DNA from: Fidelibacterota bacterium
Lineage (GTDB): Bacteria; Fidelibacterota; UBA2242
Assembly (NCBI GenBank): GCA_030655795.1
Contig: JAUSPJ010000015.1
Span: 1 to 6,614, forward strand
Direction: 5' to 3'
DNA length: 6,614 nt
Of the stretch, positions 1 through 6,425 are shown piece after piece (positions within the stretch are counted from its first letter, which is position 1; every line of letters starts with the position of its first letter). The notes beneath the pieces are model-generated. The model searched no databases. It was not told where the DNA came from and worked only from the letters and a program-made list of their open reading frames with translations. The position numbers and the translations under genes are program-made.

Positions 1-1
1 C

Positions 2-1066
2 GAATCAATCGACTGCTCCCGGCTGATGCATACCAAAGTGATGCTGGAAACTGCTGAGGAAAAGGAACTGCCCGGAGATCGAATCATCGGCAGAAATCCC
101 CTGATGCAAGACCTGTACAAAATGATCGGACGGGTAACCGGCAGTGATGTCAATATCCTTCTACGCGGGGAAAGCGGGACCGGCAAGGAACTGGTGGCCC
201 GGGCGATTTATCAGCACAGCAGCCGGGCAAACAGGCCGTTTATTGCCGTGAATTGTGCCGCCATTCCCGAATCACTTTTAGAGAGTGAACTCTTTGGCTA
301 CGAAAAGGGAGCATTCACCGGCGCTAACCGGCGCAAGATCGGTAAATTCGAACAGGCCAACGGAGGCACAATATTTCTAGATGAAATCGGCGATATGACT
401 CTGGCAACCCAGTCAAAAGTCTTGCGCGTTCTGCAGGAAGGACGTTTTGAACACCTGGGTGGTGAAGAGAGTATTCAGGTCAACGTCCGGACCATCGCTG
501 CAACCAACCGTAATCTGGAAAAAGCCATCGAGGAGAGTCGTTTCCGCGAAGATTTATACTACCGGATCAAGGTTGTTACTATGACACTGCCCCCTTTGCG
601 ACTGCGTCTGAATGATATCCCCGATCTGGCAAATTATTTCGTTAATAAGAATAAAACCGTAATGGGAAAACCGCAAATAACCTTATCTTCCGAAGCCCTC
701 GCTGCGATGAATAATTACCACTGGCCGGGCAATGTCCGTGAATTGGAAAACATTATCAAACGTGCGATTGTGCTGTCAAAAAGTAATGTGATTGCGACTG
801 ATCTGATTATAGAAGAATACCAGAAAAATGAAAAATCCACCAGGAAATTTGATATTCTGGAATCCTCCGAATTAAGAATCCATGAAAAAATGGAAAAATT
901 CAAAGGCCGTCTCTACAAAGAAATCATCTCTGAAACCGAAAAAACACTGATTACCCACGTCTTGAAACAGACCCACGGTAACCGCGTCCAGGCCGCCCGG
1001 ATCTTAGGAATTTCCAGGGTCATGCTGCATAAACGGATACAGGAATTGGACATTGAGATAACGTAA
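2..1066 (+). CDS. Sigma-54-dependent transcriptional activator, NtrC family (5' end cut off by window edge)
   Basis: Bacterial enhancer-binding protein that uses ATP hydrolysis to remodel sigma-54 RNA polymerase at -24/-12 promoters. Numbering from the Met at 26-28, the AAA+ domain (about 20-262) shows Walker A GESGTGKE (48-55), the sigma-54 contact loop GAFTGA (95-100), Walker B IFLDEI (116-121), sensor I AATN (158-161), the arginine-finger segment FREDLYYR (173-180) and sensor II WPGNVREL (233-240). A linker of about 40 residues leads to a Fis-type helix-turn-helix near the end (GNRVQAARILGIS, 318-330). The frame stays open upstream to base 2, and the Met at 26 has no Shine-Dalgarno before it, so the true start, and probably a receiver or other sensory domain as in NtrC, lies outside the window. 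The family call is firm; the signal sensed and the targets are unknown. It lies 258 nt upstream of the pseudo-receiver gene, on the same strand. Confidence 0.95.
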   Translation, partial: ESIDCSRLMHTKVMLETAEEKELPGDRIIGRNPLMQDLYKMIGRVTGSDVNILLRGESGTGKELVARAIYQHSSRANRPFIAVNCAAIPESLLESELFGYEKGAFTGANRRKIGKFEQANGGTIFLDEIGDMTLATQSKVLRVLQEGRFEHLGGEESIQVNVRTIAATNRNLEKAIEESRFREDLYYRIKVVTMTLPPLRLRLNDIPDLANYFVNKNKTVMGKPQITLSSEALAAMNNYHWPGNVRELENIIKRAIVLSKSNVIATDLIIEEYQKNEKSTRKFDILESSELRIHEKMEKFKGRLYKEIISETEKTLITHVLKQTHGNRVQAARILGISRVMLHKRIQELDIEIT

Positions 1067-1114
1067 TCATATCCTCTCTCCTTTCGGTTAATACGGAGAA
1101 TATTCGGTTCTACC

Positions 1115-1140
1115 CTGTAAACGAAGCAAACAACTGTAAA
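1115..1140. repeat. Paired TGTAAA direct repeat upstream of the tol operon, possible activator site
   Basis: CTGTAAA occurs at 1115-1121 and again at 1134-1140, 19 nt apart, close to two helical turns. A partial inverted copy, TTACAG, lies at 1176-1181. The pair sits roughly 90-115 nt upstream of the -24-like element at 1230, a normal distance for enhancer sites of sigma-54 activators. The same hexamer occurs twice in reverse orientation before the gene that starts at 6595. The repeats are directly visible; that they bind the upstream-encoded activator is inference, and short A/T-rich words also recur by chance. Confidence 0.25.
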
Positions 1141-1229
1141 TATTTTATACATTCAACCGGTTTATAACAGACTCGTTACAGTCATATTAAACGATTAATA
1201 TTATTAATGTTATGATAGTGAATTGTTTC

Positions 1230-1244
1230 TGGCGCAGTTTTTGT
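1230..1244 (+). promoter_or_regulatory. Sigma-54-like -24/-12 promoter element before the pseudo-receiver/tol operon
   Basis: TGGCGCAGTTTTTGT resembles the sigma-54 consensus TGGCACG-N4-TTGC, matching 8 of the 11 specified positions with the correct 10-nt spacing between the GG and the -12 G. The mismatches are A to G, G to A, and the final C to T; the last is in a usually well-conserved base, so this is a candidate only. Transcription would start near 1256 and leave a leader of about 55-70 nt. An A/T-rich, nearly symmetric tract (1194-1208) lies just upstream, where a DNA-bending protein could act. I found no convincing sigma-70 -35/-10 pair in this gap. Confidence 0.35.
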
Positions 1245-1299
1245 CATATCGGTGAGGTCAGCAAAAGCGGACGTTTGTAATTGTTGTCTCTCTAAACCC

Positions 1300-1307
1300 A
1301 AAGGAAG
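1300..1307 (+). promoter_or_regulatory. Strong Shine-Dalgarno placed for ATG 1311, not for ATG 1325
   Basis: AAAGGAAG is the best ribosome binding site in the leader. Its AGGA core is 5 nt before the ATG at 1311, which opens only a 5-codon frame, whereas the pseudo-receiver ATG at 1325 is 17 nt past its end. The only site suitably placed for 1325 is a weak GGAA at 1313-1316. The pseudo-receiver may therefore depend on reinitiation. Confidence 0.5.
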
Positions 1308-1310
1308 CCT

Positions 1311-1328
1311 ATGGAAACACCCTTATGA
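1311..1328 (+). other. Possible 5-codon leader mini-ORF (METPL) overlapping the pseudo-receiver start
   Basis: ATG at 1311 is followed by four sense codons and a TGA at 1326-1328. That stop overlaps the pseudo-receiver ATG (1325-1327) in an ATGA junction, the same junction that joins tolR to the tolA-like gene. With a strong Shine-Dalgarno at ideal spacing it could be translated and deliver ribosomes to the next start by termination-reinitiation. It could equally be a chance ATG, or the mark of a one-base sequence error if the real protein starts at 1311. The peptide itself is too short to suggest a function. Confidence 0.3.
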
Positions 1329-1696
1329 ATAATAAAATACTGATCGTTGGTGATGAACCTGGTATTGATTTGGCATTAAAAAAAATGCTGAAGGGCGAAC
1401 GTTATCAAATGTTTACGTCCTCCCAGCCAAATGAAATATTCCATCTCGTTTCCAAGCTTCATCCCTCACTGCTGATACTAAATCTGAAATTGTATGGGAA
1501 TTTCAGTGCGGAATTATTGGTCCAGTTAAAAAAAACATTTCCATCTTTACCAATACTTGTAATGACGACCTTTACCAATGTGCTCACCGAAAAATTAATC
1601 ATGCAGCTGGGCGCCAGCGGATATATTCGCATGCCTTTCGACATTCATGAAATGCTGGTAAAAATCCGGCAATTTTCACAATACCAGAACGCCTGA
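1325..1696 (+). CDS. Stand-alone pseudo-receiver (CheY-like fold lacking phosphorylation residues)
   Basis: The 123-residue product spans just one response-regulator receiver domain, with no output domain. The fold is recognisable: beta-1 KILIVGDEPG (4-13), beta-3 SLLILNLKL (48-56), beta-4 PILVMTTF (76-83) and beta-5 GYIRMPFD (99-106). Against the family pattern (DD pair, phospho-acceptor Asp, Thr/Ser, Lys), the first acidic residue is Gly9 with Asp10 kept, the phospho-acceptor is Asn53, Thr81 is kept, and the lysine before the Pro is Met103. Each change is one base away from the canonical codon. Phosphotransfer by the usual chemistry should be impossible, so a protein-interaction or phosphorylation-independent role is likely. 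It ends 21 nt before tolQ and is probably co-transcribed with it. The frame is intact, arguing against simple decay. Partner unknown; the NtrC-type activator upstream is an obvious candidate. Confidence 0.88.
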   Translation: MNNKILIVGDEPGIDLALKKMLKGERYQMFTSSQPNEIFHLVSKLHPSLLILNLKLYGNFSAELLVQLKKTFPSLPILVMTTFTNVLTEKLIMQLGASGYIRMPFDIHEMLVKIRQFSQYQNA

Positions 1697-1717
1697 CCTA
1701 TCACTGCGGAGACTGTA

Positions 1718-2398
1718 ATGGATCTGATTACCCAATATGTTTTCAAAACAAGCCTTATGGCCCAAATTATCCTGACTACATTGCTGATCCTGTCAATCAT
1801 TTCCTGGGCCATTATCATAGAGAAGACTTTTTTATTTCATCGAATCAAACGTCAGTCAAAAAGATTTTTAAACCTGTTTCACCATTGTAATTCCGTCCAG
1901 GACATTACAGAAAACCGTGATATTCTGGCGCTGTCGCCATATTTCAGTCTTTTTGAGAACATTAATGAAGAAATGGGCCGACCGGAAAAAATGAACGCTG
2001 CCAATTCCGGCTTGCTACCGGATAATATCCCTGTCGCCGAGACAGAGAATAAAATCAATGCGGTCATGGAGAAAACCATGGCAGAGGAAATCGCCAGACT
2101 GGATCAGCACATGATATTTCTGGCGACAACGGTCAGTGTCAGTCCGTTTTTAGGCTTGTTCGGTACGGTCTGGGGCATCATGTATGCCTTTATGGGAATG
2201 GGAATGAAGGGTTCTGCCGATATCACAACAGTAGGCCCTGGAATCGCCGAAGCCCTTATAACCACACTGGTCGGTCTGGCTGTTGCTATACCGGCGCTGT
2301 TTGCCCACAATATTTTCATCGGCAGTTTACGCCGAATTGATCGCGATCTGAATCTCTTTTCCGTGGATTTACCTCAGCAAATTATATCGAAAAAATAA
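1718..2398 (+). CDS. tolQ: TolQ, proton-channel subunit of the Tol-Pal system
   Basis: Inner-membrane protein of the MotA/TolQ/ExbB family that with TolR converts the proton gradient into motion of TolA. At 226 residues it is near the usual length. Three membrane segments are visible: about 15-34 (ending SWAIIIEK, a TolQ hallmark), 133-158 and 171-195. The core stretch from SVSPFLGLFGTVWGIM (140-155) through PGIAEALITTLVG (174-186) is the family signature, with pore-lining Thr150 and Thr183 in the positions of the E. coli channel threonines. The cytoplasmic loop holds a low-complexity insert around 88-112. The start is supported by GCGGAGA just upstream (about 1707-1713). ExbB is the alternative, but the operon with tolB and pal fixes it as TolQ. 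Confidence 0.96.
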   Translation: MDLITQYVFKTSLMAQIILTTLLILSIISWAIIIEKTFLFHRIKRQSKRFLNLFHHCNSVQDITENRDILALSPYFSLFENINEEMGRPEKMNAANSGLLPDNIPVAETENKINAVMEKTMAEEIARLDQHMIFLATTVSVSPFLGLFGTVWGIMYAFMGMGMKGSADITTVGPGIAEALITTLVGLAVAIPALFAHNIFIGSLRRIDRDLNLFSVDLPQQIISKK

Positions 2399-2399
2399 T

Positions 2400-2801
2400 A
2401 TGAAACGTACGAACTACGCCAGTATATCTGAAATTAACGTCACCAATCTGGTGGACGTCACAATGGTGCTTCTGATTATCTTTATGATTACAGCGCCCCT
2501 GATGCGGACCGGACTGCAGGTTGAACTACCCGAATCGAAAATTAACGACCTGAAAAATAAAGAAGGCGTCATTGTGACAATTACCAGGGACGGCAGCATT
2601 TTAATTGAAAATGAAACTGTAAACCTTCAGCAAATGGGTAATTACCTCACTCGCAGATTAGCAATGGAAGGCAATCTGTTTGTTCTGCTTCATGCCGACA
2701 AATCGGTTTCATACGGTAAAGTCGTCACTGTAATGGATTACATAAAACAGGCCGGCGTCAGCAATATCGGCCTTGTCCTCACACCCGGGAAAGACAAATG
2801 A
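2400..2801 (+). CDS. tolR: TolR, stator subunit of the Tol-Pal system
   Basis: ExbD/TolR family protein that pairs with TolQ. The 133 residues comprise a short cytoplasmic N-terminus, one membrane helix (about 17-36) and a periplasmic domain. The signature SEINVTNLVDV (10-20) precedes the helix and contains Asp19, the residue at the family's essential proton-carrying position. The periplasmic part keeps the ExbD-like pattern with VTITRDGSILIE and LHADKSVSYGKVV. Only one base separates its ATG from the tolQ stop, and no clear Shine-Dalgarno is present there (the region is A-rich), so translation is probably coupled to tolQ. The 3' end overlaps the next gene by 4 nt. Confidence 0.95.
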   Translation: MKRTNYASISEINVTNLVDVTMVLLIIFMITAPLMRTGLQVELPESKINDLKNKEGVIVTITRDGSILIENETVNLQQMGNYLTRRLAMEGNLFVLLHADKSVSYGKVVTVMDYIKQAGVSNIGLVLTPGKDK

Positions 2802-3481
2802 GAATCGCTTTGCCCGTATCGATGATAAGTCATATTTTGATCCTGCTGGTCAGCCTGGCTCTTATGGCGAACCGGCAATATTTTATCCCGGTGAACCGTG
2901 ACATTTTCCCGGTTGAACTGATCTATCTGCCGGCCATATCAGAGAAAGTAAGCTCCTTTACTCCACCATCTGAACCTAAACCGACCCCAAAGGTCATTCC
3001 TCAGAAACGGGAAGCGCCTCCGCCAATTATCCGCAAAGAAGAACCAACCGTAGCTATAAAAAAGATTGAACCCGTTGTGACGCCGGCGCCTGAAACTCCT
3101 GAAATTCCGGCCACTGTGACCGAATCGGTGGAAAACCCGGTTCCTGTATCCAGCGACATCCGCACAAATCAGATAAAAGTAGAAATCCAGGACTTTACGT
3201 TTACCTACTACCTCAACATCATCCATCAACGGATTCAGAAACAATGGAACCCATCTTATCAGTCGCAGGCTGAATATTCAACCATCAATACCATCGTCGG
3301 ATTTACGATATTAAGAGACGGCACTGTAAGGAATATTATTCTTGAAAAATCATCTGACCGGTTTTTATTCGATCAGGCGGCCCAGCGGGCAATTTATGCC
3401 ATCGGACAATTACCGCCCCTGCCCCAGCAATTTAACAATGACCAACTATTCGTACATATTCAATTTGAAGCAATAAGGTAA
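2798..3481 (+). CDS. tolA: TolA/TonB-like energy transducer with C-terminal TonB domain
   Basis: Links the TolQR motor to the outer-membrane side. Order of parts: inner-membrane helix (about 8-25) carrying the SxxxH motif (Ser8, His12) typical of TolA and TonB anchors; a proline-rich periplasmic stretch (about 56-118, rich in Pro, Lys and Glu); and a globular TonB C-terminal domain (about 131-227) with the FTILRDGTV strand and the LPPLPQQF segment near the end. At 227 residues it is about half the size of E. coli TolA and lacks the long alanine-rich helical rod, so it looks structurally like TonB. Position between tolR and tolB argues for the TolA role. It starts inside the tolR stop (ATGA, 2798-2801), implying coupled translation. 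The symbol is by position and function; TonB family protein is the safer name. Confidence 0.85.
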   Translation: MRIALPVSMISHILILLVSLALMANRQYFIPVNRDIFPVELIYLPAISEKVSSFTPPSEPKPTPKVIPQKREAPPPIIRKEEPTVAIKKIEPVVTPAPETPEIPATVTESVENPVPVSSDIRTNQIKVEIQDFTFTYYLNIIHQRIQKQWNPSYQSQAEYSTINTIVGFTILRDGTVRNIILEKSSDRFLFDQAAQRAIYAIGQLPPLPQQFNNDQLFVHIQFEAIR

Positions 3482-3488
3482 AACCAAC

Positions 3489-4790
3489 ATGAAATCAACA
3501 TCGTTAACATTCAAGCTATTAGTGCTATGCCTGGTAATGCTGACAAACGGTTCCGGACAGAATGATGTCTATATGCGTATTCAGACCGAAAAGTACCAGC
3601 CCGTTTATTTGTATATTAAACCCCTGCAGTCAAAAGATCACCCGGCAATAGCCAAACATCTACAGAATTATATCATCAGCGACCTGGAAAAAACCAAGTT
3701 CTTTAAAATCATACTTACACCCGATCCGGAGAAAATTCAGCTGAACGATTCCGCATTGACCATCGACGTCGAAAATCTTCAAGCCATCAGTCGGGCTTAT
3801 TTCGAAGGACAGATGGAATGGATACAGAATTCAGTTACCCTGAATGGTACTCTTCAGGGTTTACCGGAACGGTACCTCATCTTCACTCAGAAGTACAGCA
3901 GTCCGCAAGCTTCTATCCGCTGGATGGCCCACCAGATAGCCGATGATATCGTTCTCCAACTGACCGGGCAGCCCGGTATCGCCAGCACTCAGATTCTGTT
4001 TATTAATAAGTCGAAAAATCTAGCATTGATGGATGCAGATGGCGACAATACCCGACAAATAACCAATAATAAATCATTGAACCTGTCGCCCTGCTGGTCA
4101 CCGGCAGGAGATAAGGTGGCATTTGTCAGCTATGTTAAAAACAATCCTGAACTGATTATCCTGAATCTGGAGAATAAAGAAACTACCCGGCTTTCAAAGA
4201 TCAAGGCGACTTACAGCTCTCCTGCCTGGTCCCCAAACGGGAAAAAAATCGCATTTACCCTGATTAAAGACGGCAATTCGGATATTTATGTCATTGACAA
4301 TCAGGGTAACAATTTAAAACAGTTGACCTTTAATAATTCGATTGACACTTCTCCGTCATGGTCACCCACCGGCCGGGAAATCGCCTTCACTTCTGACCGC
4401 AGTGGTAGTCCCCAAATCTACATTATGGACAACAACGGCCAGAATGTTCACCGGCTTACCTATGAAACCAAATATAGCGATTCACCGGTCTGGTCTCCCA
4501 GGGGAGAACTGATCGCGTTTGTATCCCGTGAAAAAACCGGATTTCATATATATTCAATTGATATCAACGGAGAAAATTTACAGCGCCTGACCGATGGGCG
4601 GGGCAGTAACGAAAATCCCTCCTGGTCGCCGGATGGTTCAAAATTGACTTTCGCATCCAGCCGGAGTGGCAATTGGAATATTTACATAATCAACTCGGAT
4701 GGAAGCGGTCTTTGTCAAATATCCACAACCGGTACGAACACATCCCCCAAATGGTCGCCCCGGTTGAGTTGGGAAGTCGCGAAAGGATAA
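3489..4790 (+). CDS. tolB: TolB, periplasmic beta-propeller of the Tol-Pal system
   Basis: Periplasmic protein that binds Pal and is released from it by TolA. A signal peptide (1 to about 23: Lys-containing start, hydrophobic LLVLCLVML, small residues GSG) is followed by the TolB N-terminal domain (about 25-165, including WMAHQIADDIVLQLTG at 145-160) and a six-bladed propeller. The blades are marked by six WSP motifs with tryptophans at 203, 247, 291, 336, 379 and 422, spaced about 44 residues, each usually followed by G-x-x-I/L-A/T-F, and four repeats of the PQIYIMD/DIYVID type. The length of 433 is normal for the family. It begins 7 nt after the tolA-like stop; AAGG at 3475-3478, within the preceding gene's end, can serve as the ribosome site. 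Confidence 0.96.
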   Translation: MKSTSLTFKLLVLCLVMLTNGSGQNDVYMRIQTEKYQPVYLYIKPLQSKDHPAIAKHLQNYIISDLEKTKFFKIILTPDPEKIQLNDSALTIDVENLQAISRAYFEGQMEWIQNSVTLNGTLQGLPERYLIFTQKYSSPQASIRWMAHQIADDIVLQLTGQPGIASTQILFINKSKNLALMDADGDNTRQITNNKSLNLSPCWSPAGDKVAFVSYVKNNPELIILNLENKETTRLSKIKATYSSPAWSPNGKKIAFTLIKDGNSDIYVIDNQGNNLKQLTFNNSIDTSPSWSPTGREIAFTSDRSGSPQIYIMDNNGQNVHRLTYETKYSDSPVWSPRGELIAFVSREKTGFHIYSIDINGENLQRLTDGRGSNENPSWSPDGSKLTFASSRSGNWNIYIINSDGSGLCQISTTGTNTSPKWSPRLSWEVAKG

Positions 4791-4887
4791 ATGAAAGTTC
4801 ACTCTTGTCTACAATCAACACTCAGTAAAGTTGCAGTGAAATTACTATGAATCACCAACTTAATAACATAACACATGGAGAAACATT

Positions 4888-5415
4888 ATGCGTAACACCC
4901 TGCTTTTAACAACTCTTCTAATGACCGGTTTGTGCATCGGAACCTGCAGTAAAAAGGTCGCCGTAGCACCTGAAAACGTAAAGGAAAAGAGCACGACACC
5001 GGTTCAAAGTCCGGTTATTGAAATTAAAGCGCCTGAAACAGTTGCCAAGAAAAAGACCGTTCAACCGGCGGAAACACCGATCTATCAGTTCCGAGATATC
5101 CATTTTGATTTTGACCGCTATGAATTAAAACCCGAGACCATCGAGATTCTGTCAGAACATGCCCGTCAACTGAAGAAAAACCAGAATATCAAAATCCTTA
5201 TTGAAGGTCATTGCGACGAGTGGGGCACCATCGAATACAACCTGGCTCTGGGCGAGCGCCGGTCGAATTCGGTGAAAAATTTCCTGATCAAATACGGTAT
5301 CAGTCAGGACCGCCTGTCAACTATCAGCTATGGCAAGGAACGTCCGCTGGTTGCGGAACATAATGCCAGCGCATGGGCAAAAAACCGACGCGCCGCTCTG
5401 GTCACCGGTTCCTGA
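4888..5415 (+). CDS. pal: Pal, peptidoglycan-associated outer-membrane lipoprotein
   Basis: Anchors the outer membrane to peptidoglycan and binds TolB. The 175 residues contain a lipoprotein-type signal (1-19) with candidate lipidated Cys20 in IGTC, a flexible Lys/Pro/Thr linker (about 21-65) and an OmpA-like domain (about 66-172). The domain shows FDFDRYELKP (73-82), GHCDEWGT (107-114), YNLALGERRSNSVK (117-130), SYGKERP (147-153) and AKNRRAAL (164-171). Asp110 and Arg125 fall at the positions that hold diaminopimelate in this family. Oddities are Thr at -1 of the lipobox, where Gly/Ala/Ser is usual, and Trp112 where Arg is common. Ser21 after the Cys would fit outer-membrane sorting. GGAG at 4877-4880 supports the start. 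The 97-nt gap from tolB leaves room for separate expression. Confidence 0.95.
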   Translation: MRNTLLLTTLLMTGLCIGTCSKKVAVAPENVKEKSTTPVQSPVIEIKAPETVAKKKTVQPAETPIYQFRDIHFDFDRYELKPETIEILSEHARQLKKNQNIKILIEGHCDEWGTIEYNLALGERRSNSVKNFLIKYGISQDRLSTISYGKERPLVAEHNASAWAKNRRAALVTGS

Positions 5416-5469
5416 TCAACGTAAATTCTGTAGCGTATTCACATTAATGCAGTTAATGAATAGGTTTTC

Positions 5470-6282
5470 ATGTCCAGATATCTGATTTGTCTTCTGTTAT
5501 TCATGGTCGGGGCCAACCAGTGTGCCAGTCGCAAGGAAATTGCCCAGTTTAAGAAGGATCTGTTCTATCTACAGCAACGTTCCGAGCGCATCCAGCAGGA
5601 TACCAATACTCTTAAAAAAGGAATGGTGACCCAGCATAACGATACGGAGGAAATTCAACGTTCTTTGACAGAAATAATATTCCTGGTTAACGAACTTCGG
5701 GATGAAACCAGCCAAACAAAAGCCGAGTTACTGACCGAGACCGGGAACCTGAAAGCTCAGTCGAATATTCTGGACAGCAAGCTCGAAGATGATATTACAC
5801 GTTTGTCCCGCTTCATCCAGAAAATTGAAAGTAAAACCCTTGCCCGACAGGTAATAGATACTGTTTTCATAAGGCCTCAATCCCTCATTTCCAGTGAGGA
5901 TATTAATTTAACAGCAGAAGATCTTTATAAAACTGCCTACCTGGATTTTTCCAGAGGGAATTACGTATTGGCGCTCCAGGGTTTTCAAAAGTACCTGGTC
6001 GAATTTCCGGAGACCGAACATGCCGCCGATTCCCAATACTGGATTGGAGAGATTTACTACACCCAAAATGATTTTTTGGCGGCATCCACCGAATTTATTA
6101 AAGTCCCGGCCTACTTTCCTTTAAGCCACCGGGTACCGAACGCCCTGCTGAAAACGGGGAGTTGTTTTATCAATCTAAACGATATAAATGAGGCCCGGAT
6201 GTATCTGGGTCAGGTCATACAAGAATATCCCAGGGCTCAGGAAGCCGGCATTGCACAATCCATGCTGGACGAATTACAGTAA
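5470..6282 (+). CDS. cpoB: CpoB/YbgF, Tol-Pal-associated coiled-coil and TPR protein
   Basis: Periplasmic partner of the Tol system; in E. coli it coordinates peptidoglycan synthesis with outer-membrane constriction. The 270-residue protein has a short hydrophobic export signal (1-17), a candidate acyl Cys18 in the poor lipobox ANQC, a long coiled-coil region (about 20-125, heptad-like Leu/Ile spacing with many charged and Gln residues), a linker (126-148) and a C-terminal TPR region (149-270). The TPR units are seen as LYKTAYLDFSRGNYVLALQ (152-170), YWIGEIYYTQNDFLAA (190-205) and LKTGSCFINLNDINEA (227-242). It is the last gene of the operon, 54 nt after pal. The start is supported by AATAGG at 5459-5464. 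Whether it is lipidated or a soluble secreted protein is unclear from the sequence. Confidence 0.9.
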   Translation: MSRYLICLLLFMVGANQCASRKEIAQFKKDLFYLQQRSERIQQDTNTLKKGMVTQHNDTEEIQRSLTEIIFLVNELRDETSQTKAELLTETGNLKAQSNILDSKLEDDITRLSRFIQKIESKTLARQVIDTVFIRPQSLISSEDINLTAEDLYKTAYLDFSRGNYVLALQGFQKYLVEFPETEHAADSQYWIGEIYYTQNDFLAASTEFIKVPAYFPLSHRVPNALLKTGSCFINLNDINEARMYLGQVIQEYPRAQEAGIAQSMLDELQ

Positions 6283-6425
6283 AGCCGATGTCCGGTCCCG
6301 GATTATCTCCTTGTGTGGATGATCGCAATAATCAAATTGCTTCCATTCCGCATTGGGGAATACTTATCATACACATTTCTTGGATGTTCGCTGAGCATGA
6401 AAATTTGTTAAAAACAGGATAAATA

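Noticed and set aside
1077..1099. Possible terminator hairpin after the activator gene (TCTCC with GGAGA)
   Set aside because: The stem is only 5 bp with a 13-nt loop and no run of T follows.
913..1152. Minus-strand 79-residue open frame across the end of the activator gene
   Set aside because: It mostly shadows the Fis-type domain on the other strand and shows no family features.
1194..1208. ATTAATATTATTAAT as an IHF site or operator
   Set aside because: It is A/T-rich and only nearly symmetric, and does not fit the IHF core well; noted as a possible flexible tract only.
2939..3244. Minus-strand 101-residue open frame inside the tolA-like gene
   Set aside because: It is rich in Arg, Phe and Trp, an artefact of reading the Pro/Lys/Glu-rich coding strand backwards; no domain or ribosome site.
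4791..4850. 19-codon frame (starting MKVHSC) between tolB and pal
   Set aside because: It starts right at the tolB stop with the GGA core only a few bases away, resembles nothing known to me, and a frame this short is expected by chance.
6291..6302. TCCGG-TC-CCGGA palindrome as terminator of the tol operon
   Set aside because: The loop is too small for the full stem and there is no downstream T-tract, so intrinsic termination is not supported.
6384..6422. 12-codon frame starting MFAEHE after cpoB
   Set aside because: No properly spaced ribosome site and no recognisable peptide.
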